Origin: Odontomyia ornata
Taxonomy: Eukaryota > Arthropoda > Insecta > Diptera > Stratiomyidae
Direction: 5' to 3'
Length of the DNA stretch: 64,000 nucleotides
NCBI GenBank assembly: GCA_963969285.1
Contig: OZ017740.1
Coordinates: forward strand, 251,921,586-251,985,585
This document shows positions 23,729-34,601 of the stretch, in pieces. The position numbers were made by a program, and so were the translations under genes. The notes under the pieces were generated by a model. The model did no database searches. It saw only the letters and a list, made by a program, of their open reading frames with translations, and was not told the origin of the DNA. Every line of letters begins with the position of its first letter. Position 1 is the first letter of the stretch.

Positions 23729-25471
23729 ATGGCCTCCCTGCTCTGCAAAGATAACCATGGGACCAAAAAGGCGACTACACACACGAACGGAGATAGCGGC
23801 TCCGAGGGGGGACCCAATAAAATGGAGCAAACAAATGAAACCACAAGCAAACAGGACGCTAGCACGGAGAACCCTTTCAGGCAAAAACCGCTGTTGGCAA
23901 GAATACCGATTAAACAAGTCACCGATTGCGGGGGGAGGCAGCAAACCCCAGAAACACTGTCAAAGTCAACATCACAGGGTAAATCATCGGAGACAGACCA
24001 CAGACGGACTAACGAACGAAAGAAGGCAGAGTGCGTTGTGCAACCTGGCATCATTGCGGCCTTTGGGCGCAGTAGAAGGACTATGCGCACCCCGGAGCGC
24101 CCAGTGCAAGACGTACACAATCCGGATCAAGCTGCGACACCAACGGAGGCCAGTGTAAGACTGGGTGAGGGAGAAGTTTTGCCGTTGACCGACGCCAATT
24201 CAAACGCGACCCAAGCGATAGAAGCAAAAGGGTTAGGAAACGGGGGCCTCTCCCAAGAGGTGGCGCCAAATAACACAATCGCCCTTGACCGCGCCGAAGA
24301 GGAGCGGCTTACTCGGAAAGCGGGGAATATCGTCAAACAACTGAGGGCTGCCTGCGAAGTGCAGAAAAACATAGGCAAGAGTGTCAAGAATGGCATTCTT
24401 GAACTGGAGGAGCTTTTTGGCCGCATAACGCACTACAGGCGGAGGTGGCTTGCAACCGAAAAGCACCAAAAAGACACGCTCTCCCTCGAGGCATCAGTGG
24501 GTCCTAGCAGCAGCAAAAGAATGGCCGGTAGCCCAATTGAAGGCGACTGTGAGAAAAGGAGGAAGGACGAGACCATAAACGAAGTTGACACTCCAGTTGA
24601 GGAGTTTCATGTGGTGCGAAACAAGGCAGCGAAAAAAGCGGCCAAAAAGCTACTCCTAGAAAAAACAGACAAAGAGCTCAATCACGAAAAGAACAAAGAA
24701 CCCCCCGATATACCGCAGAAAACAAAAAGCAAACCGCGGCGCAAACCCTTGCGAGAGGCACTGCTTATTAAACCCACTAAGGGCCGAACCTACGCAGATG
24801 TCCTCCGTGAAATTAAAGGAGCGGTCAAGCCAGACGACACCAAAACTGCCATCAAAGCAGTTCGACCAACCCGGACCGGTGGCTTGCTGGTGGAATTCGG
24901 GCCAGAGGCCACAAACAAAGATGCATTCCGTGAAGCGGTCCAAAAGGTTCTTGGAGATGCGGCAACGGTTGCCTCGCTCGAACCAATGGCCACCCTGGAA
25001 ATCAGGGACCTCGACTGCGTCACGGACAAAGCTGAGGTAGAGGATGCCATTAGGAGGGAGTTCCCCAGCTCTAGTGAAGTCAAGGCAAGATTGACACGTG
25101 AAAACACAAGGGGGCAACGCATGGCTATTGTCGAACTAGCTGATAAAGACGCCCAGCAAATCCTGGCGAAGGGCAAAATTAAGATAGGTTGGGTGATCTG
25201 CAGGATACGGAGAAGAGCGATCCCTATCCGCTGCTTCAGATGCCTCGAATACGGACACACCGCGTATGGCTGTAGGGGACCCGACAGGAGATCTCTGTGC
25301 TACAAATGTGGTGAAACGGGGCACAAAAGGAAGGAGTGCACGAACGAGGCAAAATGCATTCTTTGCAAGGATGCTAAGCTAGCACCCGGCGACCTCAAAC
25401 ATGAGCCGGGGACAGGGAGATGCCCTGTTTTCAAGGAGGCCCTAACTAAAGCCAAATCGATACTCAAATGA
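23729..25471 (+). CDS. R1-clade ORF1 protein (zinc-knuckle nucleic-acid-binding)
   Basis: 580 residues from the ATG at 23729; the degraded copies align from the same point, which supports the start. The N-terminal 150 residues are hydrophilic and low-complexity. Residues about 190-250 are predicted helical, with LTRKAGNIVKQLR and LELEELFGRI. There is a Lys-rich stretch at about 290-345 and a conserved RTYADVLREIK segment at about 350. At the C-terminus three CCHC-type knuckles follow each other: CFRCLEYGHTAYGC (about 501), CYKCGETGHKRKEC (about 524) and CILC...H...GRC (about 543). This arrangement is typical of R1/TRAS/Waldo ORF1. It binds element RNA in ribonucleoprotein particles. The stop overlaps the ORF2 start (ATGA), suggesting ORF2 is made by reinitiation. 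Confidence 0.92.
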   Translation: MASLLCKDNHGTKKATTHTNGDSGSEGGPNKMEQTNETTSKQDASTENPFRQKPLLARIPIKQVTDCGGRQQTPETLSKSTSQGKSSETDHRRTNERKKAECVVQPGIIAAFGRSRRTMRTPERPVQDVHNPDQAATPTEASVRLGEGEVLPLTDANSNATQAIEAKGLGNGGLSQEVAPNNTIALDRAEEERLTRKAGNIVKQLRAACEVQKNIGKSVKNGILELEELFGRITHYRRRWLATEKHQKDTLSLEASVGPSSSKRMAGSPIEGDCEKRRKDETINEVDTPVEEFHVVRNKAAKKAAKKLLLEKTDKELNHEKNKEPPDIPQKTKSKPRRKPLREALLIKPTKGRTYADVLREIKGAVKPDDTKTAIKAVRPTRTGGLLVEFGPEATNKDAFREAVQKVLGDAATVASLEPMATLEIRDLDCVTDKAEVEDAIRREFPSSSEVKARLTRENTRGQRMAIVELADKDAQQILAKGKIKIGWVICRIRRRAIPIRCFRCLEYGHTAYGCRGPDRRSLCYKCGETGHKRKECTNEAKCILCKDAKLAPGDLKHEPGTGRCPVFKEALTKAKSILK

Positions 25472-28400
25472 TCCGTATCCTGCAGGTCAATTTGCACCGA
25501 AGCACAAACGCCCAGGACCTACTTGAGCAGTTTGCGAGGGATAAGAAAGCTGACCTCCTGTTGCTGAGCGAGCAACATCATAACAAGGATTCGCAAGCGT
25601 GGTACCCTGACAAAACTGGTACCTCGGCCATCTGGGTTCGAGACAGCGCCCGCCTTCAGGTGCAGGGCCATGGACGCGGGGATGGTTTTGTGTGGGTGCG
25701 GTGTTCAGGGATAACATATTTCAGTGTTTATCTGACGCCTAACGAGGCAATGCGATCCTTTCGAACCAAACTCGATGCCCTGGAGGACGCTGTCTCGAAC
25801 ACAGAGGGCCACATGCTGGTCGGGGGAGACTTCAACGCTAGAGCCATCGAATGGGGTATGCCACAATCCAACCCAAGGGGAAAGCAAATCTTGGACATGG
25901 CGGCCAGAACAGCGCTTTTTGTCCTAAATACTGGTAACACCCCTACTTTCCGCCGCTGGGGTTGCGTAGGAACCATACCCGATGTGACACTCGCTTCGGA
26001 GTCCCTGGTACCTAGAGTACACAACTGGCGAGTACTAGAGGACTACTCGGCTAGTGATCACCAGTATATAGCTGTTGAGATTCACGACGGTGCCACTCTG
26101 CGTGCATATGCCCAAACTTCAATCCTCGGATGGAGGACTGGGAGGATGGACGTCGAGAAGTTCTCTGACGCGCTTACGGCAGGCGCACCGTTGCTGGGAG
26201 CTCCGCCAGGGAGTGGAGGGCCTACAGCCAAGGACTTGGTGAACTCAACTATGAGTGCCATCATAGCTGCTTGCGAGTCTTCCATGCCCCGCCGGAGACC
26301 CCGACACGGTAAGCCTCCAGTATACTGGTGGTCAAACGAGATCGCCGAACAAAGAAGCGAGTGTCACAAACTTCGGCGAGAGGCCCAGCGGGCGCGAACA
26401 CGGGAGGAGGCAGACACTAGGCTTGCAGCATACAGGTCCGGCAGGAAATATCTTCGCAGGCTTATTAACAAGAGCAAGGCCCGATGCTGGCAAGACCTCG
26501 TGGACGATGTAAATAGGGATCCGTGGGGCCTTGGCTACAAGCTGGTCATGGGGAAACTTGGTGCCCCACGGAAGCCTTGTATACATGACGAGGAAAAGAT
26601 GGACGCGATAGTGCGGGGACTCTTCCCCGCCCATCCCGTCCGTGTTGACGCTGTCCATGGTGAAACAGCAGTCGAGTGCCCACTCTTCACACAGCTGGAA
26701 CTGGAGGAGGCAGTCCTCTCCCTGAAAGCGAGGAAGGCTCCAGGTCCAGATGGTGTTCCAGCTGAGGTTTTGCAGCTCGTCTATCACCTTTGTCCTGACT
26801 TGCTGCTCAGCACATTCAACGCTTGCCTACGGGACGGGGTTTTCCCGGTACGATGGAAGGTGGCGAGGCTCGTGCTGATCAGCAAGGGGAAGGGAAATCC
26901 CGAATCGCCGTCTGCATACCGCCCGTTATGCATGCTAGACACGGCTGGGAAAGTGCTAGAGAAGCTCATCAAGGGAAGACTCACTGACGCGATTCGTGCT
27001 GCTGGGGACCTATCTCCTCGGCAGTACGGCTTTAGAGCAGGACGTTCTACCATCGATGCGATTGCAGAGGTGGTGAATGCGGTCCAAAAGGCAGAGGCAT
27101 ATAGTCGCACCAAGCGACGGATCGTCCTGTTGGTGACACTCGACGTCAGGAATGCCTTCAACTCCGCTAGATGGGTGGATATTCTGGATACGCTGGAAAA
27201 CTTTCAAGTTCCAGAATATCTAATGCGGCTTTTGAGGAACTACCTAAAGGACCGAAGCCTGCTCTACGACACGACACAGGGCCAACGAAGGATGGAAATT
27301 ACATCGGGTGTTTCCCAGGGATCTATCCTTGGTCCGGACCTGTGGAACGTGTCTTACGACGGGCTACTGAGACTTGAGATGCCAGATGAGTCGCGCTTGG
27401 TCGGCTATGCGGATGATGTTGTGGCTCTGGTCGCCGGACGCACCGTTGAACAAGCGCAACTTAGGCTAGGTATGCTAATGCGCCGAGTGAGGGACTGGAT
27501 GACTGCTCGCGGGCTCAGTTTAGCACTGGAGAAAAGCGAAGTGGTCATCTTGACAAAAAAGAGAATCCCTAGAGTAAGGATGATCAGTATTGGAGATATA
27601 CAGATCGAATCGAAGCCAGCGGTGAAGTACCTGGGGCTACTGATCGACTCGAAGATGAGTTTCTCTGAGCAAATCAGGGCAACGGCTGAGAAGGCTGCTT
27701 CGGGAATATCGGCCCTGAGTCGACTTATGGCCAACGTAGGGGGACCCAGCCCATCAAGAAGACGCCTCTTGATGAGTGCTGTAGGGTCAGTGCTACTGTA
27801 CGGGGCAGAGGTATGGGGCGACGCTCTCAGTAAGGAGGTATACCGAAAACGATTGGCACAGGTACAGAGAAGAGGAGCACTGAGAATTGCATCTTCGTAT
27901 CCAACAGTCTCCGACTCGGTGGTGAGAGTGATTGCAGGCGTGATACCTGTCGCCCTCCTTGCTAGAGAGCGCCGCGCTATTTACCTGCGCCGAAATGAGG
28001 ATGCGAGGGAGATGGTTGTCCGCGAGGAGAGACAACGCTCGCTCAACGATTGGCAGCAGTCTTGGAGGAATTGCACGAAGGGAAGGTGGACTGCGCGCCT
28101 AATCCCGGATGTGAGACCGTGGCTAAATCGAAGGCATGGTGAGACTGACTTCTATCTGACCCAGCTTTTGAGCGGGCACGGGTGTTTTCAGTCTTACCTG
28201 CACAAGATCGACAAGTCACGGTCTCCCAATTGTCGGTTTTGCCCAGGAGAGGAGGACAATGCCTGTCACACATTTTTTGCGTGTACCAAATGGGCCAGGC
28301 TGCGAAGGGAACTCTACAGGGAGACGGGAGAGCTCACCCCGGATAATATAGTTGCGGTGATGCTCGAATCGGTTGACAAATGGAACCAGGTGGCACATTA

Positions 28401-28506
28401 TGCTCGGGCAGTCCTAAAATATAAAAGGGACTCACAGCAGCCGGAGGCGCTGGGGCTGGGGGATCGCTCTTCTGGCAATTCCTCTTCCCCCCTCCCCTCC
28501 CGCTAG
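25468..28506 (+). CDS. R1-clade ORF2 protein: endonuclease and reverse transcriptase
   Basis: 1012 residues. An APE-type endonuclease occupies about 1-215, with ILQVNLHRS at the start, GGDFNARAIEWG at about 118-129 and the catalytic SASDHQ near 195. The reverse transcriptase runs from about 420 to 720: GPDGVPAEVLQL (425), YRPLCMLDTAGKVLEK, TLDVRNAFNS (558), SQGSILGPDLW (616), VGYADDVVALV (646) and SLALEKSEVV. A cysteine-histidine motif CRFCPGEEDNACHTFFAC sits near 921, as expected in this clade. Length and domain order fit intact R1-clade ORF2 proteins. All key residues are present. It nicks target DNA and copies element RNA there (target-primed reverse transcription). Confidence 0.95.
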   Translation: MIRILQVNLHRSTNAQDLLEQFARDKKADLLLLSEQHHNKDSQAWYPDKTGTSAIWVRDSARLQVQGHGRGDGFVWVRCSGITYFSVYLTPNEAMRSFRTKLDALEDAVSNTEGHMLVGGDFNARAIEWGMPQSNPRGKQILDMAARTALFVLNTGNTPTFRRWGCVGTIPDVTLASESLVPRVHNWRVLEDYSASDHQYIAVEIHDGATLRAYAQTSILGWRTGRMDVEKFSDALTAGAPLLGAPPGSGGPTAKDLVNSTMSAIIAACESSMPRRRPRHGKPPVYWWSNEIAEQRSECHKLRREAQRARTREEADTRLAAYRSGRKYLRRLINKSKARCWQDLVDDVNRDPWGLGYKLVMGKLGAPRKPCIHDEEKMDAIVRGLFPAHPVRVDAVHGETAVECPLFTQLELEEAVLSLKARKAPGPDGVPAEVLQLVYHLCPDLLLSTFNACLRDGVFPVRWKVARLVLISKGKGNPESPSAYRPLCMLDTAGKVLEKLIKGRLTDAIRAAGDLSPRQYGFRAGRSTIDAIAEVVNAVQKAEAYSRTKRRIVLLVTLDVRNAFNSARWVDILDTLENFQVPEYLMRLLRNYLKDRSLLYDTTQGQRRMEITSGVSQGSILGPDLWNVSYDGLLRLEMPDESRLVGYADDVVALVAGRTVEQAQLRLGMLMRRVRDWMTARGLSLALEKSEVVILTKKRIPRVRMISIGDIQIESKPAVKYLGLLIDSKMSFSEQIRATAEKAASGISALSRLMANVGGPSPSRRRLLMSAVGSVLLYGAEVWGDALSKEVYRKRLAQVQRRGALRIASSYPTVSDSVVRVIAGVIPVALLARERRAIYLRRNEDAREMVVREERQRSLNDWQQSWRNCTKGRWTARLIPDVRPWLNRRHGETDFYLTQLLSGHGCFQSYLHKIDKSRSPNCRFCPGEEDNACHTFFACTKWARLRRELYRETGELTPDNIVAVMLESVDKWNQVAHYARAVLKYKRDSQQPEALGLGDRSSGNSSSPLPSR

Positions 28507-28720
28507 GAAAGGGACTCCCCAGCTTGAAGGCGCCCCACGGCGTAACAAAACGAGACCTGGCCCGAAGTAATGTGTCAAACGGTTCCAGGCTAGGTTCTCA
28601 GATTGACAGGGGAGGTGTTTAGTGGGTAGTCCAAAGGTATCCTCCATGGGAGTCCCACACTGCCAGACTCGGCGGGCATAAATGCCTTCACCTCCCTACC
28701 ACAAAAAAAAAAAAAAAAAA
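28507..28720 (+). other. 3' UTR and poly(A) tail of the R1-clade element
   Basis: Ends CACCTCCCTACCAC followed by 18 A. The neighbouring copy at 31065 has the same terminal string, which fixes the 3' end. Confidence 0.85.
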
Positions 28721-28729
28721 ACGCAACAT
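28720..28729. repeat. Right target-site duplication of the full-length R1-clade element
   Basis: ACGCAACAT directly after the A-run; the first A of the ten-base repeat cannot be told from the tail. Confidence 0.85.
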
Positions 28730-29122
28730 ATACGAGAAGACAGGTAGGAGTCCATCCATGATAAGAGAGGGCCAGCAACCCCAAAAGCTTTCAGTTTGTA
28801 ACAGAGAAGTTGATGGTTGACCGTGTCAAACGACTTCGAGGAGTCTGTGAACATGACATCAACCTGCAATCGATTGTCTGCGGCCTTAGCAATGTAATCG
28901 GTGAATTCAATTAAATTTGAGATCGTAGAGCGACCTTTGAGAAACTCATATTGTTCCTTCAACAAGATAGGGGTCAATGAAACTGAAAGCCGGTTATGTA
29001 TCAGACGCTCGAGTAATTTCGGAAAACAGGAAATTAAGGAAATAGGAGGATAATTGGACAGAGAAGAAGGATTATCACTTTTAAGAATAAGAACAACGTT
29101 TGCTCTTTTCCAATAAGTAGGG
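28721..29122 (-). pseudogene. RT middle segment of the split LINE
   Basis: The coding frame from 29115 to 28730 is open and joins the segment at 23141 in register once the R1-clade element and one target duplication are removed. It includes EQYEFLKGRSTISNL and SFDTVNHQLL. Confidence 0.75.
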
Positions 29123-31065
29123 TCCTCTGCTTGAAAGCGAGGAAGGCTCTAGGTCTAGATGGTGTTGCAGCTGAGGTGGTGCGGCTCGTCTATCACCATT
29201 GTCCTGACTTGCTGCTCAGCACATTCAACGCTTGCCTACGGGGTGGGGTTTTCCCGGTACGATAGAAGGTGGCGAGGCTCGCGCTGATCAGCAAGGGGAA
29301 GGGAAATCCCGAATCGCCGTCTGCATACCGCCCGTTATGCATGCTAGACACGGCTGGGAAAGTGCTAGAGAAACTCATCAAGGGAAGACTCACTGACGTG
29401 ATTCGCGCTGCTGGGGACCTATCTCCTCGGCAGTACGGCTTTAGAGCAGGACGTTCTACCATTGATGCGATTGCAGAGGTGGTGAGCGCGGTCCTGTTGG
29501 TGATACTCGACGTCAGGAATGCCTTCAACTCCACTAGATGGGTGCATATTCTGGACACGCTGGAAAATCCTTTTCAAGTTCCAGAATATCTAATGCGGAT
29601 TTTGAGGAACTACTTAATGGACCGAAGCCTGCTCTACAACACGACACAGGGCCAACGAAGGATGAAAATTACATCGGGTGTTGACCAGGGATCTATCCTT
29701 GGTCCGGACCTGTGGAACGTGTCTTACGACGGGTTACTGAGACTTGAGATGCCAGATGAGTCGCGCTTGGTCGGCTATGCGGATGATGTTGCGGCTCTGG
29801 TCGCCGGACGCACCGTTGAACAAGCGCAACTTAGGCTAGGTATGCTAATGCGCCGAGTGAGGGACTGGATGACTGCTCGCGGGCTCAGTTTAGCACTGGA
29901 GAAAAGCGAAGTGGTCATCTTGACAAAAAAGAGAGTCCCTTGAGTAAGGATGATCAGTATTGGAGATATACAAATCGAATCGAAGCCAGCGGTGAAGCAC
30001 CTGGGGCTACTGATCGACTCCAAGATGAGTTTCTCTGAGCAAATCAGGGCAACGACTGAGAAGGCTGCTTCGGGAATATCGGCCCTGTGTCGACTTATGG
30101 CCAACGTAGGGGGACCCAGCCCATCAAGAAGACGCCTCTTGATGAGTGCTGTAGGGTCAGTGCTAATGTACGGAGCAGAGGTATGGGGTGACGCTCTCAG
30201 CAAGGAGGTATACCGAAAACGTTTGGCACAGGTACAGAGAAGAGGAGCACTGAGAATTGCATCTTCGTATCCGACAGTCTCTGACTCAGCGGTGAGAGTG
30301 ATTGCAGGCGTGATACTTGTCACCCTCCTTGCTAGAGAGCGCCGCGCTATTTACCTGCGCCGAAATGAGGATGCGAGGGAGATGGTTGTCCGCGAGGAGA
30401 GACAGCGCTCGCTCAACGATTGGCAGCAGCCTTGAGTGAATTGCACGAAGGGAAGGTGGACTGCGTGCCTCATCCCGGATGTGAGACCGTGGCTAAATCG
30501 AAGGCATGGTGAGACTGACTTCTATCTGACCCAGCTTTTGAGCGGGCACGGGTGTTTTCAGTCTTACCTGCACAAGATCGGTAAGTCACGGTCTCCCGAT
30601 TGTCGGTTTTGCCCAGGAGAGGAGGACAATGCCTGTCACACATTTTTTGCGGGTACCAAATGGGTCAGGCTGCGAAGGGAACTCTACAGGGAGACGAGAG
30701 AGCTCGCCCCGGATAATATAATTGCGGTGATGCTCGAATCGGTTGACAAATGGAACCAGGTGGCACATTATGCTCGGGCAGTCCTAAAATATAAAAGGGA
30801 CTCACAGCAGCCGGAGGCGCTGGGGCTGGGGGATCGCTCTTCTGGCATTTCCTCTTCCCCTCTCCCCTCCCGCTAGGAAATGGACTCCCCAGCTTGAAGG
30901 CGCCCCACGGCGACAAAACGAGACCTGGCCCGAAGTAATGTGTCAAACGGTTCCAGGCTGGGCTCTCACGTTGACAGGGGAGGTGTTTAGTGGGTAGTCC
31001 AGTCGTGCATTAGAGTCCCACACTCTGTGCATAAATAGCATTCACCTCCCTACCACAAAAAAAAA
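29123..31065 (+). mobile_element. Second R1-clade insert, 5'-truncated
   Basis: It begins inside ORF2 (matching about 26715 of the full copy) and ends with the same 3' UTR and nine A. It is flanked by (AA)GTAGGG at 29115-29122 and after the tail at 31064-31071. It is very similar to the full-length copy. It has lost 42 bases near 29492 between two GTCC strings, carries a stop at 29941-29943 (TGA) and another at 30433-30435, and keeps YADD. Truncation and stops make it inactive. Confidence 0.92.
29269..30876 (+). pseudogene. Truncated ORF2 of the second R1-clade insert
   Basis: Three successive in-frame blocks (29269-29943, 29950-30435, 30436-30876) cover the RT core, thumb and C-terminal Cys-His motif, separated by the two stop codons. 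The endonuclease and first RT motifs are missing. The third cysteine of the C-terminal motif has changed (FFAG instead of FFAC). Confidence 0.85.
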
Positions 31066-31430
31066 GTAGGGAAAGTACTAGTCTTTAGAATGAGGTTGAA
31101 GAGAAAAGCCAGAGGGATACAAAGTGAAGACGCTAATGACTTGAGAAAAATATTCGGTAAGCCATCAGGACCAGGTGATATATTAGGATTAAGTGAATCA
31201 ATGAGGGATTCAACTTCAATATTGTCAGTGAAAAGTGAAGAAATGTCAATGGAGTGAAGTACAGGTGAAGTAGCTTGATCGGAGACGAGAAGAACTGAGA
31301 GAACAAGTTGGAAATGTCCTGTGGAGAAGAGTTAACGATATTATTCCAGTGGACTCAAGGAGGGACAGAAGAGGAGGACTTGAAGAATCTAATGGATCTT
31401 AGTAATCGAGCAGTTGCACTACCAAAAAAA
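31066..31430 (-). pseudogene. RT N-terminal segment of the split LINE
   Basis: The minus frame reads NPNISPGPDGLP and a FN.ILK..TFP segment, continuing into YWKRAN across the second insert. Similarity to coding sequence fades near 31270-31430. Confidence 0.65.
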
Positions 31431-31950
31431 TGAAAGAGATCAGATTCTCATATGGAGAGAGCCCCTTTAAAGCCTTTTCAGCTACAAAACTTTCATTAGA
31501 TCACTAAATCTGCGCTTTTCACAAAGTTGGATAATTCTAGCCTTGATATAATAGTTCCTGAGAAAACTTGCAGTGACGCATGGACGGAGAAATAGACAGA
31601 TACTGATTTTAAAAGGGTTAAAAGGGTTTTTTGTTACAAACCCCTAACAAAAGTATTTAGTCCAATCCATATGATAATTTTCCCTCCAATAAGCATTCAA
31701 AAGATGAAGAAACGCAAATCAAATGCGGAAATCCTCTGATTTATACTAACATAAACAACATAATTAAAGGTGTCAATCATTTGATCATAAGAAAATAATA
31801 CGAAGCCTGTTTATCAAATTTTATATAATTTCTTGAATGCAGAAGAACAAAGCTCTTAATTGAGCACGGGATGAGAGAACCTACGTACATCTAGTTCGGG
31901 TCGCGCTATCTTTTTATTATTTGCTTTATTGATGGATCCAAAAAGAATTG
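31431..31950. repeat. Family C-like repeat and AT-rich spacer
   Basis: Contains TTCCTGAGAAAACTTGCAGTGACG followed by GGACGGAGAAATAGACAG, the sort of string also seen near 4450, 19570 and 41190. No gene is present. Confidence 0.45.
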
Positions 31951-33128
31951 CATCGCTCTTTGCTGTTTTGCAATTTGTCCTGTTTCTTAATACAAACTAA
32001 AGTGCAAAACCTTTCGAAAGTGTACGATTATGGAGAAACGTGTTTACGACAGATAAGTTCTCGGGAAAAGATAGCAAAAAGTCCACGCGATTGGAGCCCG
32101 GTCGCCCTTTTCGTGACTGGTGCAATATGTACGTGTTGTGTGCCGCAGTGTACTTAAAAATTCCAATTGAAAATATAAATAAGGAATAGTAACAAGTGAA
32201 ACTAGTGTCGTTAAAGGAAAGGATTACACATAATCCTGAGTGGAAACTTTTGAAATCTGCCTGCAAGAGTTCACACCCAAAATCGCCACCAAGTGAACAT
32301 CGTCGTAGTGTCCATAGTAGTTGTCGGCCAATTGTCTCAGTGCCGCGCGAGGCTCATCGCCGTTTTTGCATGGTTTTCTTTGTGCGAAAAAGCACGTCCG
32401 TGCCGTTCTATTGCGCGAACGTTAGAAAAGATTCCCATAGCAAGTGCGCGCCGTGTTCTACTTTGTTTCATGGTGCTTGCTAGTTCGCTGAAACGAAAGT
32501 CTCACTTGTTCGATTAAGTGGCAAAGCAGTCATTTGTTCCGTCTTGCTTGCATATTAAGTAAGTTTGAAGTTCGCGCAAAAGGGCAAAAGTGCAGTACAT
32601 GCAAAAAGTGTCAGTCGCACAGTCAGTGTGCCAATCAAAAACTTTACGCGCTCCAGCCGATTGCAATTTGGACGCGTGAATCAATTGTTCGGATCGTTTT
32701 TGAATGAGCCCCGCTACTATTCGTTCACAGTTCCGACAGGGATGGTAGTGACTTTTAAAAGCGGTATATTCACAGCCTTTTAATGAGAGTACACTTCAGA
32801 CTCAATCATAGTCGACTCCTTCATATGCACTTTTATTCAAAACCACTGGAGATATCGTAACCTGAAAATTCTCCAAAGTGAACTATCGAAATTTTAATTG
32901 AATCTTCAAGTGATCGTGAAGAACCAGTTCTATAGTAAAACCGGCTGTCCTGGATTTTTCTGTGGTAGCGCTAAGACTGAATATCCGAAAATTGGACTGA
33001 ACTGCCAGCGGAATACTTAGCTGTGGATTTTGATTCTCTTCGAGGAATGTATTTTCGCTTCCATGAAGAGCTGGGAGTCACGGCAGATCAAGCGAAAAAA
33101 GATCTTGAAACATTTGCGTCGCATGTAA

Positions 33129-34601
33129 GTTCGAACTACATCTCCTCACTTCAAAGGACCAGGGAACAACACAACAAATTTGTTCGTCCCCAATAAGAAG
33201 CGTGTGCAGCAAAGCCTTAAATTATTTTACCACAATTGCAGTGGTATGCGATCAAAATTAAACCAATTATTCCTTGACGCAAAATCTTGCTATTTTAAAA
33301 TTCTATCTCTGACAGAAACTTGGCTAAATGATGCACATAATAATGAAGAGATTCTTGACAGTGATTGGACCATCTTTAGAGATGATCGAGACTTTCGCAG
33401 CACTGGAAAATCAAGAGGAGGTGGTGTGTTAGTTGCAGTTCACAACTCCCTATCAAGTGAGCTCATAAGCACCACCTCATATACATTATTCCAGCATAGA
33501 GTGGTTCATATATCTACAAATAAGCTTAGCCTCTATCTTGGCGTGTACTATGTCCCTCCAAATTCTTCCGAAATCGTCTACAACGAAGTCATCGAAACTA
33601 TTTCTTCTCTAACTGCATCTATTAAAGAAGATGATACAATAATTATCACTGGCGACTTTAATCGACCGAATCTGAAATTCGTAAATGACGAAGTCGATAA
33701 TCGTCTTCTCCCAATCAATCTTCTTGACAGTCAGGATTTTAATTTGATGAGCACTTTTTATGGCAACGATTTGCAGCAAATCGCTCCGAAACCCAACCAA
33801 AATGGAAATTGGTTAGACCTAATTTTTACTAACGCATATGACGATGTAGTGGTCAATCAAACTGATGACAAAGAGAACCTTTTTTGTAACAGCCTTAATC
33901 ACTCTGCACTTAATATTGATATTTCCACTCCTGAAGTTTCTAACCCTATTTCATACAATGTATACGACTTTCGCAATGCTGATTATGAAAGTATCAATAA
34001 ACATCTTGTCGCTGTTGATTGGACTGGTACACTTTCGACGTTAGATCTTGAAGAAGCGTTATTCTGTTTTTATCAAATAACTCTTGACGCCGTTGAAAAG
34101 TATGTACCTAAAATTAAGAAAAAAGATAAACTGTCTGAACCTTGGTTAAATGGTGATCTTAGATATTTACGAAATCAAAGCAACAAATATTATAGAATGA
34201 TCAAAAGCAAGAAAGATGTCAGCAATGATATTAAATCAAAATATAATGAGCTTGCCAATGAATTTCAAACAAAATCTCGAGAAGCATATGAAGTATATGT
34301 TAATTTGATCGGTGAAAATATTATTAAAGACCCAAAAAAGTTCTTTGATTTTGTAAATATCAAGCGTAAGACTCAAGGCTACCCTTCATCTATGTTTTTC
34401 AAGCATTCAGTTTCTTGTTCCCCAGAGCAAATTTGTGAGTTTTTTGCAAATTACTTTCAAGAAGTTTATTGTAACCCTGAGAACCCATTCAATCCCGTTT
34501 CGGAAATGGCTCCAACGACATTGATTAACGAAGTGCCAATAAGGGACCTGGCCCCGATCTTATTCCTCCTAGTTTTCTTATCCAATGTACAGACCAATTA
34601 A
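33129..34601 (+). pseudogene. LINE ORF2, endonuclease part
   Basis: Open for over 470 residues and without a clear ATG; the frame opens after a stop at 33126-33128. It carries NCSGMRSKLNQL, LTETWLND, GGGVLVAV, YVPPNS, the GDFNRPNL motif and LIFTN/NHSALNIDI near the end of the endonuclease, then a linker with a basic-helical region up to YFQEVY. This is the APE-like nicking domain of a Jockey/CR1-type LINE. It stops where the RT begins because of a frameshift near 34550. Confidence 0.85.

Larger units (their letters stand above)
23142..28720 (+). mobile_element. Full-length R1-clade non-LTR retrotransposon, both ORFs open
   Basis: The 5.6 kb element has a 5' hairpin, about three 85-86-base monomers, ORF1, ORF2 overlapping by ATGA, a short 3' UTR ending TTCACCTCCCTACCAC, and an A-run of 18. 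It is flanked by a 9-10 base target duplication. The target is the RT gene of another LINE, not 28S rDNA, so it is not a site-specific rDNA R1 but one of the dispersed members of that clade. No inactivating lesion is seen in either ORF, so it may be or recently was active. Confidence 0.93.
22078..31430 (-). mobile_element. Jockey/CR1-type LINE, minus strand, split by two R1-clade inserts
   Basis: Removing 23142-28720 and 29123-31065 leaves about 1.8 kb that reads continuously on the minus strand as reverse transcriptase. The order is PGPDGLP and FP.YWKRAN (31190-31066 and 29120-29100), then LERLIHNRL, EQYEFLKGRSTISNL (28960-28915), SFDTVNH, SSGVPQGCILSPLLF (about 23100-23050), LLYADDFKAF (about 23005-22975), then LGVTFDPQLNFDAH (22800-22760). 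The 3' end has TTTATTTATTTATTT (AAATA repeats on the coding strand) near 22078-22095. The 5' part, with the endonuclease, is missing beyond about 31430. The catalytic YADD is intact. Confidence 0.85.

Noticed and set aside
23569..28506. Long minus-strand frames of 60-180 residues opposite the R1-clade ORFs
   Set aside because: They are shadows of the plus-strand codons, without motifs, and mirror each other in the two copies.
23142..28720. Canonical rDNA-specific R1 insertion
   Set aside because: The flanks are coding sequence of another LINE; no 28S sequence is seen anywhere in the window.
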